Assembly: GCA_038380795.1 (NCBI GenBank)
Contig: CM076259.1
Location: 96,893,739 to 96,957,738 of the forward strand
From: Pyrocephalus nanus
Taxonomy: Eukaryota > Chordata > Aves > Passeriformes > Tyrannidae
Direction: 5' to 3'
Length of the DNA stretch: 64,000 nucleotides
How positions within the stretch are numbered: the first letter of the stretch is position 1; every line of letters starts with the position of its first letter. Below are positions 39,101 to 53,474 of the stretch, one piece after another. The notes below the pieces were generated by a model. It did no database searches. It saw only the letters and a list, made by a program, of their open reading frames with translations, and was not told where the DNA came from. The position numbers were made by a program, and so were the translations under genes.

Positions 39101-41703
39101 TATCATCCAGACTGCTGGGGAGTTGTTATTCATACTAAACAATTTCATCAAAAGCCAAAGGGACTGCTAACAGTGAGCACTCTACTACAGACCTGTTGAT
39201 GTTTAGACTGCATAGAATTAGGAACAAGAGAAAAGTACTGTTTCATTCAAGGAAAAAGGATTGCTATTGCTTTAAAATATTTTGGGTCATGTTTTTTATT
39301 TCATCTTTTTTAAAAAATTTGCAGTTAAGGGCCCTGTTAGAGAAGTCTTTCCTGTTCTAATTTTTAATCTATAAATAAAGCAACTAGGAGATTAGCATAT
39401 GATGCAGGCCATTTACATTAGTTAGTAAAGGGATCTTCAAAATAGCTTACTAACACTTTTTCTTAGGAAAGGATGCCTTTGACCTGAATGGGAGAGATTT
39501 ACACCAACACAGCACTTTTCAAAGTCTAATGAATTGCAAAACTTCATTTAAATATGGAAATACATACTTATTCAAATACTGTGTCTTTATTCAAACATTA
39601 TATTTAAATTAAATAGCTACATATGACATATTTATAGCTATTTAAACACCAAAAAATTACTCATTTCAGAGCAGAATAGTCTACCTACAGTATTTTTATC
39701 TAAAAAGGTTTTTTAATTCAGAGTGGAAACCAAGGCATATGCAAATTGTTATAAAAACAATGGAATCTAAGTGTTATAGCTGGAATGTAATTACTCTTTT
39801 CATTATCATCCATCATTACTGCTGCTCCCAACAGGAAGGTCAGAAATGAATGGCTTATGTTTACAACATATATTTAAGTGCTTTGCTGTCCTGAGGAACT
39901 TAATTAAATGGATCTGAGATGGTTGGGAACAAAAAAAATATGGAACAAACACCTTTCTTAATAATCTACTGTTTCATGAGGACAAGTACCTGAAAAATGC
40001 ATGTGCTCACTATCAGGCACTTAGAAGAGAACATTTTTAGGGTCAGGAATTTAGCCAAAGTAAAGAAGAATATTGTGTTCATTAGATTTAGAGAGAATCA
40101 TTTTGTGCTGCGTATGCTTAAATTACAACTGCACTCAAAGGAACCACAAGAAAAGTGATTTTGAATCTGTAAATCTCAGCACAGTGACAGTAAGATGCAA
40201 AACAGAAACAGGCAGCATGAGAGAAATAGTTATTTTGAGATTTTGGTTTTTTTAATCTTCATCTGCTGTTTACAAATAGGAACAGAAACTGTTACTTTCT
40301 GTTTCTCAAAAATGGGACTGTGAGATGTCTGAAGCATGCAATGTTTTGATTTCAGAACAGTAAATGCACAGTTACATATTTATCCAGTTCAAACCAATCA
40401 ATAGCATGCTAGATTGGTAAAAAATATTAGGTATTAGCAATATCACATCCCAAAACACACTATCTTTTGAACAATTTAAACTACTACTTTTGTTCTTTAC
40501 TATACGGGTCATGAGATGCAGGATGAGTTTACTGAAACTATTTCTCATGATAAAACTAAGGAGATGCATCAGGAAGATTATAATTAAAAAAAAAAAATTG
40601 TCATATCAATTAAAAAAAATCTCCCATTAGTTCTGGATTATATCTTTCCAAAAGATCCATACACACAAAGAAACCAGTCCTCAAACATTCTCTTCTAAGA
40701 AGACACATCTCATTTATTAATGCCAAAAAGAAATAGCCATACTTAAATTACTGTTAGAACCAGGGACCAAATTAGATTCTCTAATATGACACGTGATTCT
40801 GATTTGGTACTTCTGCATCTAGGAGGGCATGGTGTAATAGTAAAAATTACACCTATAAGGAAATAATTTAGCATAACAGGAGAATATTAATTACACGTAA
40901 AAGTAGGTAAAAATCACAACTTATTAACAATTTGCAGTGAAATATTAAAAAAGCATCCTAGGATGAGACCAGTGAATCTATCTGAAGGACTGTGCCTGTC
41001 CATTTCAGGAATGTGCATAATTTTTGTCAATTTATTTTATGAAAACCTATTTATACATTGATGTCTCAACTTTCTGTGGTTATGCATGTTCTCCTAAACT
41101 TTAAGATGGGTATTTTTCTTCTGTAGATTCAAGGCAACTAACTTGAATTCTGTATATTAAAATAAAAGAAGGGTTTGGTTCTGAAATTGAAGTTAGACAA
41201 ACTCTTTTAAAGATCCCTGTTCTCCTTTCTTTAATCTCCAGTTTAAATCTCTGACCAGCAATAAGGTATGGGTTATCTACTGACCCAGAATGCACAGGTG
41301 TGACTGTGTTACAAAATGAAAAGCTCAGGTAAATAGAATCTATATGCAGTGAGAATTTCAGGCACTTAAGAGTGAAGAATCCTACACAGGCAGGTAAGTG
41401 AATCTCATTTCCACACTGGATCATTCTCAATGCTCTCCAAAACCCATGCTCGATAGTTTGACTGATTTAAAGGCTTCATCTGAGTACTTCTCCATGTGAG
41501 TGTATCACGGTATCACACTCAAGCTTGCGGGCACCTTTCCTAGCGATCAAGTGCCAAAGATGAGGCACTGCAGCACCTCAGGTATGAGAAATTTCAGGTG
41601 CTCACACGCCCTAACGGGTCAGGCACCTCCTTGTACACATCTATCCTGTTTAAAACAAACCATTAGAGGTAGATCTGACCTAATGAATCAGTCAGTTACT
41701 CAG

Positions 41704-41724
41704 AAAAAAAAAAAAAAAAAAAAA
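41704..41724 (+). repeat. Poly(A), 21 A
   Basis: Twenty-one consecutive A are followed by GAAAAAAA. No retroposon body with a matching end is recognised upstream. Confidence 0.9.
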
Positions 41725-41942
41725 GAAAAAAATCCATGAATCCAAAGAAAAGGGTTTAACTTCAGAACCAGTAGCTGTCATATTTGCTTATAGGTTGATA
41801 CATGTTGTTTGAGAAGCCTCTCAACATTTTGTGAGGTCCATTTTGCTTCTCTTACTCTTTTCTCTCTCCTCCCTCATTAGCAGATTGAATCATTAAAGCA
41901 ATAATAGTCAACTTCCTAGAAATCAGTGAGACATTTTAGCTC

Positions 41943-42488
41943 TGTGTTGGTTTTAGCCTGGGATAGAGCTAATTTTCTTAACAGTAGCTAATATGGGCTA
42001 AGTTTTGGATTTGTGCTGGAAATAGTATTGATAACAGGGATGTTTTTGGTACTGCTGAGCAACACTTATATACAGCATTATTTCTGTACCCCGGCCCACC
42101 AGTGAGCAGGCTGGGGATTCACAAGGAGCTCAAAGGGGACATAGGTGGGACAGCTGCCCCCAGCTGACCAAAGGGACCCTGTACAGTGTCATGCTCAGCA
42201 CAGGAAGGGGAAGACATTCAGAGTGATAGCATTTGTTTTCCCAAGTCACTGTTACATGTGATGGAGTCTGGCTTTCCGTAAGATGCCTGAACACCTGCCT
42301 GCCCATGGGAAGCAGTCAATGAATTCCTTGTTTTGCTTTCCTCACATGCACAACTTTTCCTTTACCTGTCTTAAACTGTCTTTTTCTCAAACAACAAGTT
42401 TTCTCCCTTTTACTCTTCTGATTCTCTCCCCCATCCCATCAGGTGGAGGTGTGGGGCTTAGTTGTCAGCTGAGTTTAAACCATAACCA
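41943..42488 (+). mobile_element. Solo LTR, decayed copy of the family at 9649
   Basis: It begins TGTGTTGGTTTTAGCCTGG and ends near AAACCATAACCA. Blocks shared with 9649-10237 occur in the same order: GGATTTGTGCTG, the ACTGCTGAGCA motif, CAGCTGACCAAAGGGA, TTTGTTTTCCCAAGT, CACCTGCCTGCCCA and TTCCTTGTTTTGCTTT. The TATA segment present in the other copy is missing (only CTCAGCACAGGAAGG remains), and ATTAAA has become CTTAAA, so both signals look dead. No target duplication could be paired. Orientation is plus, antisense to ANOS1. Confidence 0.85.
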
Positions 42489-43548
42489 CTGCCTAAAACT
42501 CAGTTTATGTATCTTTAAAACTTTTTAAAGTTTTCAAAAGTCTAATAGGAACAACTGTGAAACAAATTCTTTTATGTAAAATAGAAGTTTCATGTGGCTA
42601 TCTGGAGTTACTCCTCTGTTCATGTTAAGGAGGTTCTCATGAGAATTACACGAGTAACATATTTCCCTTGTAACTGAATAAACAAAAGGGTTAAATGACA
42701 AAGAAAGGTTCCCTGTCTGTGCTCTCCTGTTTTCTCTCCTGTAGGTCAGTGAGCATCATGATTTGGTGAAAAGGAGTGATTTTGTATTCGAGGATCAAGT
42801 CCTAATTAAATTAGTTACAGTTGGGGTTATTGTGTGACATTATCATGTACACTGGGAACCCAGCTGATACTGTCTGAAAGTATTGCTAATTGTAGAGCTG
42901 GTTTTGAAAGTAAGCCAGGTCTTAGGTTTTAAATAGTTGAGGGGGGTTAGATTTCTTGAAATATGGTTTTTGTTGTTTTATATTGATGACATCCTGATGT
43001 GGGCTATGGTGGGGTAGATGACAAGAAACAGGTGGAATTTGTTATTATCTGCAGGTACTAATTTATTCTAATTAAGTATATATATATGCAAAGAAAAATC
43101 CTCCATTTGTAATCAACATTCAGACATTCAGTGTAAAATTCAGTGTAACCTTATGTTTTAGGACAGATGAATGCTCCAACAGGAGCAGTTAGGAACTGAT
43201 AAGGACAAGGAACAGCAACCACAGCAACCATCACATTATATTATAACACATCACACAGGGTGTACCTGCAGGGACTGGGATTAATCTGAGACTAACACTC
43301 TAAGAGAGTTTTCTGATTATTTCACATGGGAACACATCCCATGAGCAATTTGCCGTTAAAAGCACCAAGGGTTAAATTATGAGAAAACATTTTGTGTTGA
43401 GTTATAACATCAGAAAGTAAGAGGGAATATAAGCCATTCAGCACTGGTCGTAGTCAACAGGAATGAGAGTTCTATTTCCTGGCAGAATTTGGTAGATCCC
43501 TTATAAAAAGAATAACAAAACTCTATAATGGAGACAGAAAGCATATCA

Positions 43549-43561
43549 TTATATATATATA
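43549..43561 (+). repeat. (AT)n microsatellite
   Basis: About six AT units occur next to further AT-rich sequence. A shorter TATATATATA run is also present around 43078-43087. Confidence 0.8.
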
Positions 43562-46507
43562 ACTGAGATTTATTTTTAATAGTTCTTATCTAAGTAGGAT
43601 GATGTATATAACCTGCAGGTGAAATACAGAACTTATGACACATCACCTGCTTTAGATAAGAAATACTTTTAAAAATTATATTTCCAAACAAATATTAAAC
43701 AGTTTGACTTCTGGTTTCCCATTCAAGCAGTGTGTTCTCAATAAATGGAAAGTATTTCTGCAGATGGGACTGTCAGTGTCTCATAGCAAAGTCCTACAAT
43801 CTTCACCAAGCCAAGCGGAACATACCTATAGTATTTTCCAGTTAAAAATTCTGAAGGACACAGAGGAAAAAAAATGTTCAAAATCATATCCAGATAAGTA
43901 AGCAAAGGACAACATACTGATATGTTTCCTTGAAGCTCTATTCTGCTACTTGAGCACAGAGGTGGACAAACCCTTGACTACAGCTCTGTTTACTCAGCCT
44001 CTTACAAGGCTTAGAAACACAGTTAGTGGAGCAAACTACAGCAGTTTGAGGTGCAACCGCCTTCTATCTCTTATCAGCACTTTGGAGAGTGGTCTGGTCA
44101 TTCAAATGGTTATTTCAGAGCAGAATGGAACATTTCTGAGAAATTTGACTGGGTGCAAAGTTGAGCAGCACAGCTTAAACTGCTACAGCAAATAGCTACA
44201 TACAATGTGTATTTATTTTACTTGGGTGTGGAGGGACTAAAAGCACACACATGGACAGGCATTACCACTTTCCATGGTTATGCACACTTACTAATATCAA
44301 ATTAGGACTTGGAGTAATGGAAATTTTCAGAAGAGCAACTGTTGTTATTTAACAAAAACATGAGCTTGAAACATTTAGTTTTTTTAATTGTCCACTTCAT
44401 TTCAGTAGACAGCATCAGGAGTGCCAGTATCATAATTCTAAGTCTTAGCAATTTGAGTTACTGAATGCCTTCAATACCCTTTGCATATATAGGAAGCCTT
44501 ATGACTTAGGATCAGTACCAATATTTCCTGGAAAAGAGAGAGGGAAAGGGCTAGTCACTGTGTATCAGTTAAGTCTGACAGACCTTTACATATCCAGAGC
44601 AGCATTACAGGATTTTTTCCTAAAATTATGGCACCAGAAAGACCAAGACCCTTGCCAAGAACTTCAGGTCAAATATTCTGAAAGTTCATGTAGCCTTTGC
44701 TCTTAATTCCCAAAATTAAACAGGAAGTGAAAGCTACTAGAAAAGGTGTACATGTACTGAAGGTGAGAACCACTGAATGTGTTGAAGGAACTGTTTTGAC
44801 GTAAAATATTTGGAAAGTAAATTACTATTAAAAAAAAAAAAGAGGAGAAAAAAAAATGAGAAGTCATATCATCACACTGTAGCTGAAATTCAGCAGTTTC
44901 AAATATAATCCTTTTAAAGTGAAAACAACTTTCAACACTGACAGCTTGGTATCTATCTGTATAGCTTAGTTGTCTGGCACGCCAAAGTTTGCCAGCAGAA
45001 GTGTTTGTTTGAGAGGATGGAATAATCCTAGGATTCTTATCATGTTTTTATTATTTGTTACCAAGTCAAAATAATGGCCATCAATGTCAACAGAAAACTG
45101 TCTCCCAAAGATTAGTTCATTCCTGACCAGTTCTTGTCAAAATTTGTTTACAGGGTTTTGTACCAGCAGATGAAACCACAACACGTACTTTCTTCTCTTT
45201 TCCTGCCTCATGGCCTAAAGCTTAACACAGTCACCAAAGTAACAACTCTGAGCTGTTATTTTGCCTGATTCTGAAACGTGAAATTGAACTTAAACCTCCT
45301 ACATTCAAGATGAATCCCCTAAGTATAGAGTATTTGATGGATCTTTCTCTCTCCTGTTGAAGCTGTTTCATCTTGTATAAACAATGAGATCTTCTCTAGA
45401 GAAGATCCTTAAATGTCAACTTCTCACCTTGAAGGGGCATGCCCTAGCAGCACTTCTGATCCTCCTAAAGTTCTTTTGAAATAGGTACAAATATTTTGGC
45501 TCTTTCTCAGTGCAGTAGTTATTCCACCACCCCTTCTTTGCTACAGAGATAATACTCTTTCTCACTCTCTCCTCTTTTCACATCTTTGATTTCTCTACTA
45601 ACTTACTGTGGCCTTAAAATTGTTTTTCTAACTATCCCTATTCAAACTGCTGCCTCAAAGAGCATTTTCTTATTCTTCTGCTACCTTGCTTCTATGTGCT
45701 GCATCAAGTGCAAATTAGTTCTCTTTTTTCAAAACTCTTCCTAGGACTTATTCTAAATCTCCACATTCCAAATTTTCACCTATCAAGATACAAGGCACAG
45801 CACTGGTAAAATGCTATGAAGCAGCAAGACAAGCCCAGAGCAATAGAGTGCATACAGGATATATACTGTAGCAAAGTGCACAGATTATTTTAAATCAAAT
45901 GAAGAGTGATACAGTCTAAAAAGGTTAAGAAGTTCCCTGTAACAGAATTCTTCTCACAGTGCTAATAGCTTTAATTGCTGAGTGCCATCCTGCTTCTTTC
46001 CGAGCTATTGCTTACATTCTTTGGCAGTGCAGCTACTGCATTAATCAACAATAGAATGAGCTACCGAAATTAAACAGTAGCAGTTTTACTTCTCTGCTCG
46101 ACTTTCTTTCTTCAGGTTGCAGTCGTGCAGTGCAGTTTACCAATAAACTGATTTTTCATTTTTGCATCTGTTCCATCAATCTATCATGGATCAGTCATGA
46201 AAAAATTTTCTTTCTGTTTTTTTTAAAGCTTTTCCAAGATTGCACCTGGAACTTAGTAAGCAACACGGTAAGAATATTTCTGCCTGTAGGTTCCTACTGT
46301 TTCTAGGCCACTGTTCCCTGCCACCCCTTCCACATAGATAGGGTACAAAGAGGGTAACAAGAGTAAAAATAACAGCAATATTTACTGCTAACACGATGGG
46401 TCTGCAAAATGTAACAGCTTTTTCCCCTCCAAATCTTAGAAATGCAGATGGGCTTTCACCAATTGTTTTGAGCAGTAGTGCTAGTGATCAGCTCACAGAT
46501 AACTATA

Positions 46508-46565
46508 CGGTTGCACTTGATGATCTCCCAGGTCTTTTCCAACATAAATGATTCTGTGATTCTAT
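46508..46565 (+). mobile_element. CR1 LINE 3' end
   Basis: The sequence reads TTGATGATCTCCCAGGTCTTTTCCAAC, then AAATGATTCTGTGATTCTAT. This is the conserved CR1 3' untranslated end followed by two copies of the octamer-like (ATTCTRTG) tail. Only the last 60 bp or so are clear, typical of severe 5' truncation. It fixes the orientation as plus. Confidence 0.82.
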
Positions 46566-49350
46566 AAAAAAGAAGCCCATCTTATGTTCTAAAATGTCTC
46601 TCTCATAAACTGGATTTTCATTTTCTAGTATTTTACCACTTGCTTTAGTGATTACATAATACTTTTAAAATAAAAGTGAGCATAAATATTTTGACATTTT
46701 ATACATGTAAAGAATTTCCATTGAGAAAACATAATTCTTTTAATCTTAAACAGACAAGAGAAAGCCTCTTCAAGCTGGCACTTTCGCCTTCCAATCTGTT
46801 ACAAGGCAGCTTCAGAAAACCACACACAGTCTTATTATAAACACCATCTTGCTGTGCAACCTAAAGTGTCTGTCAGAACAGTACTGCTCTCTCCAAGCAG
46901 TCAAATTTTTTGTTGCTGTTTTATAAATGAGTTAAACTAGTGAACCCTTCTGATAACAGATGACTCGACTCATACATCACCCTGCAAATTCACACATACA
47001 TTTCTGAATGAGAGAGCCGCAACTAAATGTTCTTTTTGCTTGTATCCACCACAGTTCTATGGTTTTATAGACCACTAAACAATCAGAGATGACCAAAAAA
47101 AGGGGGTCCCTCTTTGTCTAAATTGTTACTTTGTTTCTCTCCCCTGGTTTTCTGTTTCCCTCCCAGCACTACCATCGCCATCTGAAACGACATATTCCGC
47201 ATTACTAAACAGCAAGAGCCATAGGGCTTTTCATTTCTAATTTCACGCCATAATAAAATGCAGTGGTTGTTTCACTGGGGGACCTGAAAAGCCCTCCTTT
47301 GTGAGGCTGGTCTGGCGGTCAGGTTAAGTATCACACGCTGGCAGCAGGCATCTGTGCATGCCTCTTCGAGCAGTTATGGCAAAGGGGGAGGAAAAAGAAC
47401 AGCAAAATAGAAAGGAGGTTCTCTTGAAAAAAAAAAAAAAATTAATCCCCTACGTTGAAGCATGCACATTCCATTGCTTGGCCTAAATAGTTTTAAATAT
47501 ATCTCTTGTCCACCTCAGTGATAGACCAATCAGTCTAACAATAGTAACTCCAGAACGTTTTCAGTGTACTCAGAGTTAGGTTTGTTGCTTTAATGGAAAA
47601 ATCTACTGCCCTAAATTAGACTGATGATACAAACTTGTGAGAGGAAGGGAAAAAATTATCCAAAGGCAATAAATTTGCATTTTTTAAAATTTCACAGTAA
47701 ACATTCATACTAAATCCCCCCCACCTAAAACCAGTGAAGATGATCAGCAATAACAAGTAAGAAATACAGTGCTTCTAAAAGATCCACGACCATATGTAAT
47801 AAAAATATTGCCTAATTCTATAAAAGTAGAAGGTATAACTCCATTAATCCCAAGTACAACAGGAAGAAAAAGCCAAAATGTAACAGGAAACTCCATTAAG
47901 TGTTCTACGCTTATCTTGGATTTTTCAAGTATATTCCCAATACACACACAATGTTTCTCTGCCCCATTTTTAGAAACCCTATTGTATCCACTGAACCTTT
48001 TGTAAAAAGAGATATTGTGAATCCTTTTCACAAAAATCTCTTTATGTGTCGTAACAGAGTCTACTGAAACATCAAAATGAGTAAAATTCTATCAATTTAC
48101 ATGACAATTCATAGAATAAATACTGTTTAGAAATACTTTAAAGTATAGATAGTTTGACATATTAATTGAGGAGGGGGAAGAAATCTAAACAAAGGAACCT
48201 AAAATAGCTATCTTGTTTCTAATTAATTGTTTCCAAAGTTATTAAATAAATGTCTTCCCTTTTTTTTTTTTTATTTTTCAATGCATGCTACACATAAGAA
48301 AGAAAGACTACACATCCATGCTAAATTTCTTTATCTGTAATTTTGTGGGGGTTTTGGGTTATGTTTATATGATGAGCATAAGCAAATTTAAATCCCTAAT
48401 GCCACCAAAAGGGGCAGTCCAGAACTGGGACTAGCACTCCTTTGGATGTAAATGTGCTAAAAGAGTCACTCTAAATGAAAAATTGACCAGTTTTTAACTA
48501 AGTAAACTTTCCCATTCAGCTCACTCAGTAGCCTCATAAAAACCGGCTGTCTGGGCTGGGGACATGGGTGTAAGGGAAAGAGAGAGGAGTCTGTAAACAC
48601 CTCTTTAATTGTGAGCCTGCATTTGCAACAGCTTAAACCAGCCATAAAACCACAGTCTAAAAACCAACTAATATCTGATTTTCCCTCCAAGGCTGAGTAA
48701 TAAAGGTTAACATTATGCTGTTGAGTGGTAAGCGGGACAAACTGGAAGCTGAGTTAATAAATAAATAGTTCTGATTAAACTGTCATAGAACATAAACTAT
48801 TAAATCAAACCTCAGCCTTCTGCTGGAAGAATTGAGCTGGACACATTTTCCCTGGGAATAATCTGGGACAGACTACTGACCATTTCCACTTCCATTTCTA
48901 CTTCCAGGACAGAAGGGAAGACAATTTGTCTGTCCAGACTGTCACAGACTGCACCACAGGAGCACATTTTGCTTTCAGTGTACATGACTGTTGTAGTTCA
49001 CCTCTGCAGCTCAAACAGGCATCACCACATTTCTTCATTGCATAAACTCAGGTTGATAACTAGCAAGCAAGATTCTTCTAAAATTCTTCTTAAATATGAA
49101 ATTTAACTGACACATATAATTCCTAAGAGTGTTATAGATTTGTGGCTCAAGAGGTAGATTTTTTTTTTTTTTAACTTCAGCTTGGAAGCTGAGTATTTTA
49201 ATTAATTATCCATTGATTTCTAACATTATTCAAACGTACTGATCTTTCCCATCATGAACTGCAATACGTAACAGAAAAGACTAATAGTTCTAGTCATCCT
49301 GAAGTGAGCTATCAGTGTGCAGACATAAAAATTATGAAATTATCTTTAAC

Positions 49351-49391
49351 ACTTAGACTCAATCTTTCTAACCCAAATGATTCTATGACTC
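49351..49391 (+). mobile_element. Probable CR1 3'-end fragment
   Basis: TTAGACTCAATCTTTCTAACCC followed by AAATGATTCTATGACTCT resembles a degenerate CR1 3' end with its octamer tail. It is short and diverged. Confidence 0.5.
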
Positions 49392-52300
49392 TGAAATGGA
49401 ATGGAAGCACAATAAAGGTGATGCTATAGCATAGCAAAAAAAAGTAAAGTGGACATTTGGGATATATAATGCTTCAACTAGTTCTCTGCCATTCATTTTA
49501 ACAGGACTCTTGAGCAAGCTCTCAAGAGTCAAAGGAATCCTAGAGAAAGAGTACGCGAACATGTTGGTATTAAGACCCTAGGAAACGACTATCTTGAAGT
49601 CAGTTCTCTGCATAGCATTCTACGCTGACAGATGAAATGGCCAGCTTGCCTTTTTATGCAAATATATGCAAGGAAATGCACACTAGTTAATGAAGTATAG
49701 CCAAAAGGTCTGAAACAGAAGCCATAATTCCAGATTACATCAGCAGAGACTGCAGGTGCCCACCAATCTCAAGAACTGACTCTGTGATTGCTCAGACACA
49801 TCCTAAATCTCACGGTCTAGATAGGAGTACCAGAATGCGCAATTTTGTATAGAGAACATGCACCTGTGAGCTGCTCTGTAGTTACTGTCATCGTAAACTG
49901 CAAAACTTGACAATCCTGAAAATCTTCATTGAGGGTTCTGGAGTTGAAGCAGCTGTAACTGAATGTCATTTTTTTACCACTCATCTCAATAAAAACAGGG
50001 TTAGGTTAGGCAGCAGTGGCAACATGGCAGGTTGGAAGACTCCATGCAAATGGAAGAAAGAAAATAATGGCAATAGATGAGTGAAATGAGAGAAAAGGGA
50101 GAGGGAAGGGAAAAAATAGTCCTGCAAACCTTTCTGTGTGAAGTCATCTGTAAGGACTGCAGTACATCCTTGAGGATATATTAATGTATAATAAAATACT
50201 GTAAGTTTTCATTCAGTCAGGGTATTCCCATGTTTTCTGTTTTCTATATAGCTACCTTTTATAATGAAATGCATTAGCTATTTTCTTCTAGGAGTTAACT
50301 CTCCTTTTGAAACCAAACATCAGGAAAGTATGAAAGACCATTGTTCACTCACAAAAACCTATGTCCAATATAATACACAGTATTGGCAACTTGCCTCCAG
50401 CTGCTACTCCTGAAAGCCAAACACTTTTTTATTAGGTATCTGTCATACCTGTTAGCTCCACACGAATGCCCCCAGAAGTCTAAAGAAGCTCAAAGAGAAT
50501 CAGGTGCTCTTGTGTAAAAAATCCTGCTCTTCTGCAGGATTCAGTATCAGACAATTAAGTTGCATGTTGACAGGTGAGACAAGGACTTAACCTCCCATCA
50601 GCTGATGGAGATCTAGTACAGTGTGGACCACTCCGTGTCTCCTACAGGGAGACAAACCTTGCTCTCTGGAGGTTTCTGACAATACTAACTTGATCCCTAT
50701 GGACAACAGAGTGGGATAGTTCCATCACATAAAAACTGTGTAAAATTCAAAATCCAGGTGTCTGACTTTCAAGTTAAGTCCTACTATTGATCAGGATATT
50801 GTTAATTTTATCGGCATAGTGGGATTATAGTTCTTACTCATCAACTCTAATATTTCAGAATATTGCTGAAAACAGAATACTTCAGTAATAAGTATTTCAG
50901 GCAGATATTTATAATACTGTGGCTGTATTCTATGTCTTAAATATAGGAACACACAGAAAGGCAGATAGAAAACTACTCATGAAGAGACTTCTGCAGAAGA
51001 TATAAAATATAATGGGGTTTGTCTCACCACCAGTCACACTTGTTACACGATTTTACTAATTTTTACTCTCTCAACCCAATTTGAACTTATATAATTTTCA
51101 ATTGCTGTAACATTGCAAATATATTAGGTCTATGAATGAAACCACCATGACATCAGTTTGTGCTTATTCTAAGAAATTGCCCCATTCTTTTTATATTTTC
51201 CAGAGCACTTCTTTGGGCGAATGGCTAGTGGTTAATATTATAAGCACCCTAGACTAATCATCCTATATTTGTCTGAATAAAGAGAATAAATGCATCAAAT
51301 GATTATGTATATAAAAAACTAATTCTCTATTTTCACTAATTTCCACAAGACAGTCAGATAAAAGTTTTCTATCACCATGTAAAATTGTCACTGCCTAGAG
51401 GCAAAAGTGCTACACTGAAACTGTTTACAGGATTACTTGTAACAAAAAATACATAGATTGTCTTGATTGTAAATGCCAATTGTTACAAATCGAATCACTA
51501 AAAAGTACCCCTTTTAGGGAACAGTACAAAATTTTTTGAGTAGCGTCTTTATACACATGAGAATGTAGAATATTTCCAGATTTGACTACTAAAAAAATCT
51601 TAATAATGTTTAACTGTGAGGAAATATAATACCTCTCTATGCATTTTAAAATTACCTAATGAAATGGCCATGAAAGTTTGCATGCATCTGACAAATGTAT
51701 TCTTCAAGTATCCAAAAATTGCTTACACATTCATATATAAACAACCTCAGTACCAGAGGACCAATTTTGTTCTTGAAATAAGACATGCAGTATTCATTAA
51801 AATCAGTAGAAGCCACCCAGGCAATCAAGGAGACAGAGTCTGGACCAAAGTATCTCAAGAATTCATTTAAGAATTTGGCACAAATTCTGAAACAATATTT
51901 AGGCCAAGCCACTTACATAAACAATCTTTCTATTCATATGCTTAAAAGAGGCAAGAGCAATAACAGCTGTCACAGCTCATTGTCCAAATACATCTTTCTC
52001 TTTTTTATTTTAACACTTAGACTAATCTATACCTGCATTTTTCAGAAAATAACTTCAAATTATGTCTTTTTGAGTTTTATGTTTCTATGAACAACATTTT
52101 CCTTCAGACATTAAAAAGTAGCTTACAAATTATGTTCTTCTAAATTGTGGTCATTACAGTTGATTTAATTCCTTCTTACTCAGTCCTTTTATGCATCCTT
52201 TTCTTCTTCAGAAATCCTCTCCAGGCCTGAAGATGACCAATAGAAATTACCACGTCAAGATACTAGAGATATAAGAGCTTTTCCATAAAAGGAGCATCAC

Positions 52301-53436
52301 TGTAGGCAAAAATGGACATCATCTGTGTTAGAAAATCTAAACTTCTTGAGTGCATGTCAGGCTTTACTTTGGTTACTAAGACTCATTATACATGGAAAGT
52401 TGTTCAAATCTAGATGACGCTTACAATACCATATCATGTGCTCTTAAAGACGCAGCCTACTACAGCAAAGTTGAAATAGTCTGTGCCTGCAAAAGCCCTT
52501 GAATGCCATTATAATTACATCCCTATGAGTACTTTGATAGAGGAGTATCAAAAAGCTCTATACTGAAAAAACAGCTGCTGATATAATTTGATTTTTGTGT
52601 CCTCTTCTGGATTTGACAACAGTATAACAAAGGTATGGTGTTAATGCAATTAAAGTATTTTTTCAGAGTAGAAGAATACTTCTAGATAAAAATCATTATA
52701 GCTCAGTTCGTGAAATACATTACTGTATCACTTCAGGCACAAATCCAATCCAAGAAGTTGAAGAGAAAAACCATATCAGCCCCATCTGTAAAGCATTTTA
52801 AGCTTAATTTATTGGCACTAACTGTTCTCAAGTAACTGACTTGCCCCGCAAACACTATAAGCTAAAGCTTTCTTTAAAGAGCTTTATTTTATTTGCTTCA
52901 CGGATAGTTATCACACATTTTGCCCTTTCCCACTGTAAAAGTAGAACTAAATTTCATGTACTCTGCAAACCTCCATGTAATATTTCAGAAAATAAAGAGA
53001 AAATATTCTGAAATTTATTATTTTCCACATTAATAACCCAAACTGCTCCAGTTATCCCCAAGAAGGACAATCAATCACAACATTTGCTATATGAGTCTTC
53101 AGAAGCTATTTCCTCCATCCAGGCATATTACTGATTTTTCTAAATGACAACCATCTTACAGACAGATTTGCTTTTTTAAAAAGTAGAAATGTAACTTTAA
53201 AAGGATCATTTGACTACTATAACAGACTACAGTATAGAAGATAGGAACATTTCATGTTTGAAACAGTGTCTTCAAAAACATCTGAAAGCAGAAGCAGACT
53301 AAACAGTGGCACTTAATTCCCATGTTTACACAAGGAACACTTCATCGGTCCAAAATACTTAACATCCTCTCCCTAAATATAAATACACTTGAGAGACTGT
53401 ATATGCTAACGCTGTTCAGTGTTTTTTTGTTTTGTT

Positions 53437-53474
53437 CCACACACACCACCATCACCACCACACCCCTCCCCCCC
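53437..53474 (+). repeat. (CA)/(CCA)n tract with C runs
   Basis: CACACACACCACCATCACCACCAC is followed by CCCCTCCCCCCC. On the ANOS1 sense strand this is a G-rich run, GGGGGGG then GGGG and many GG pairs. Confidence 0.85.
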
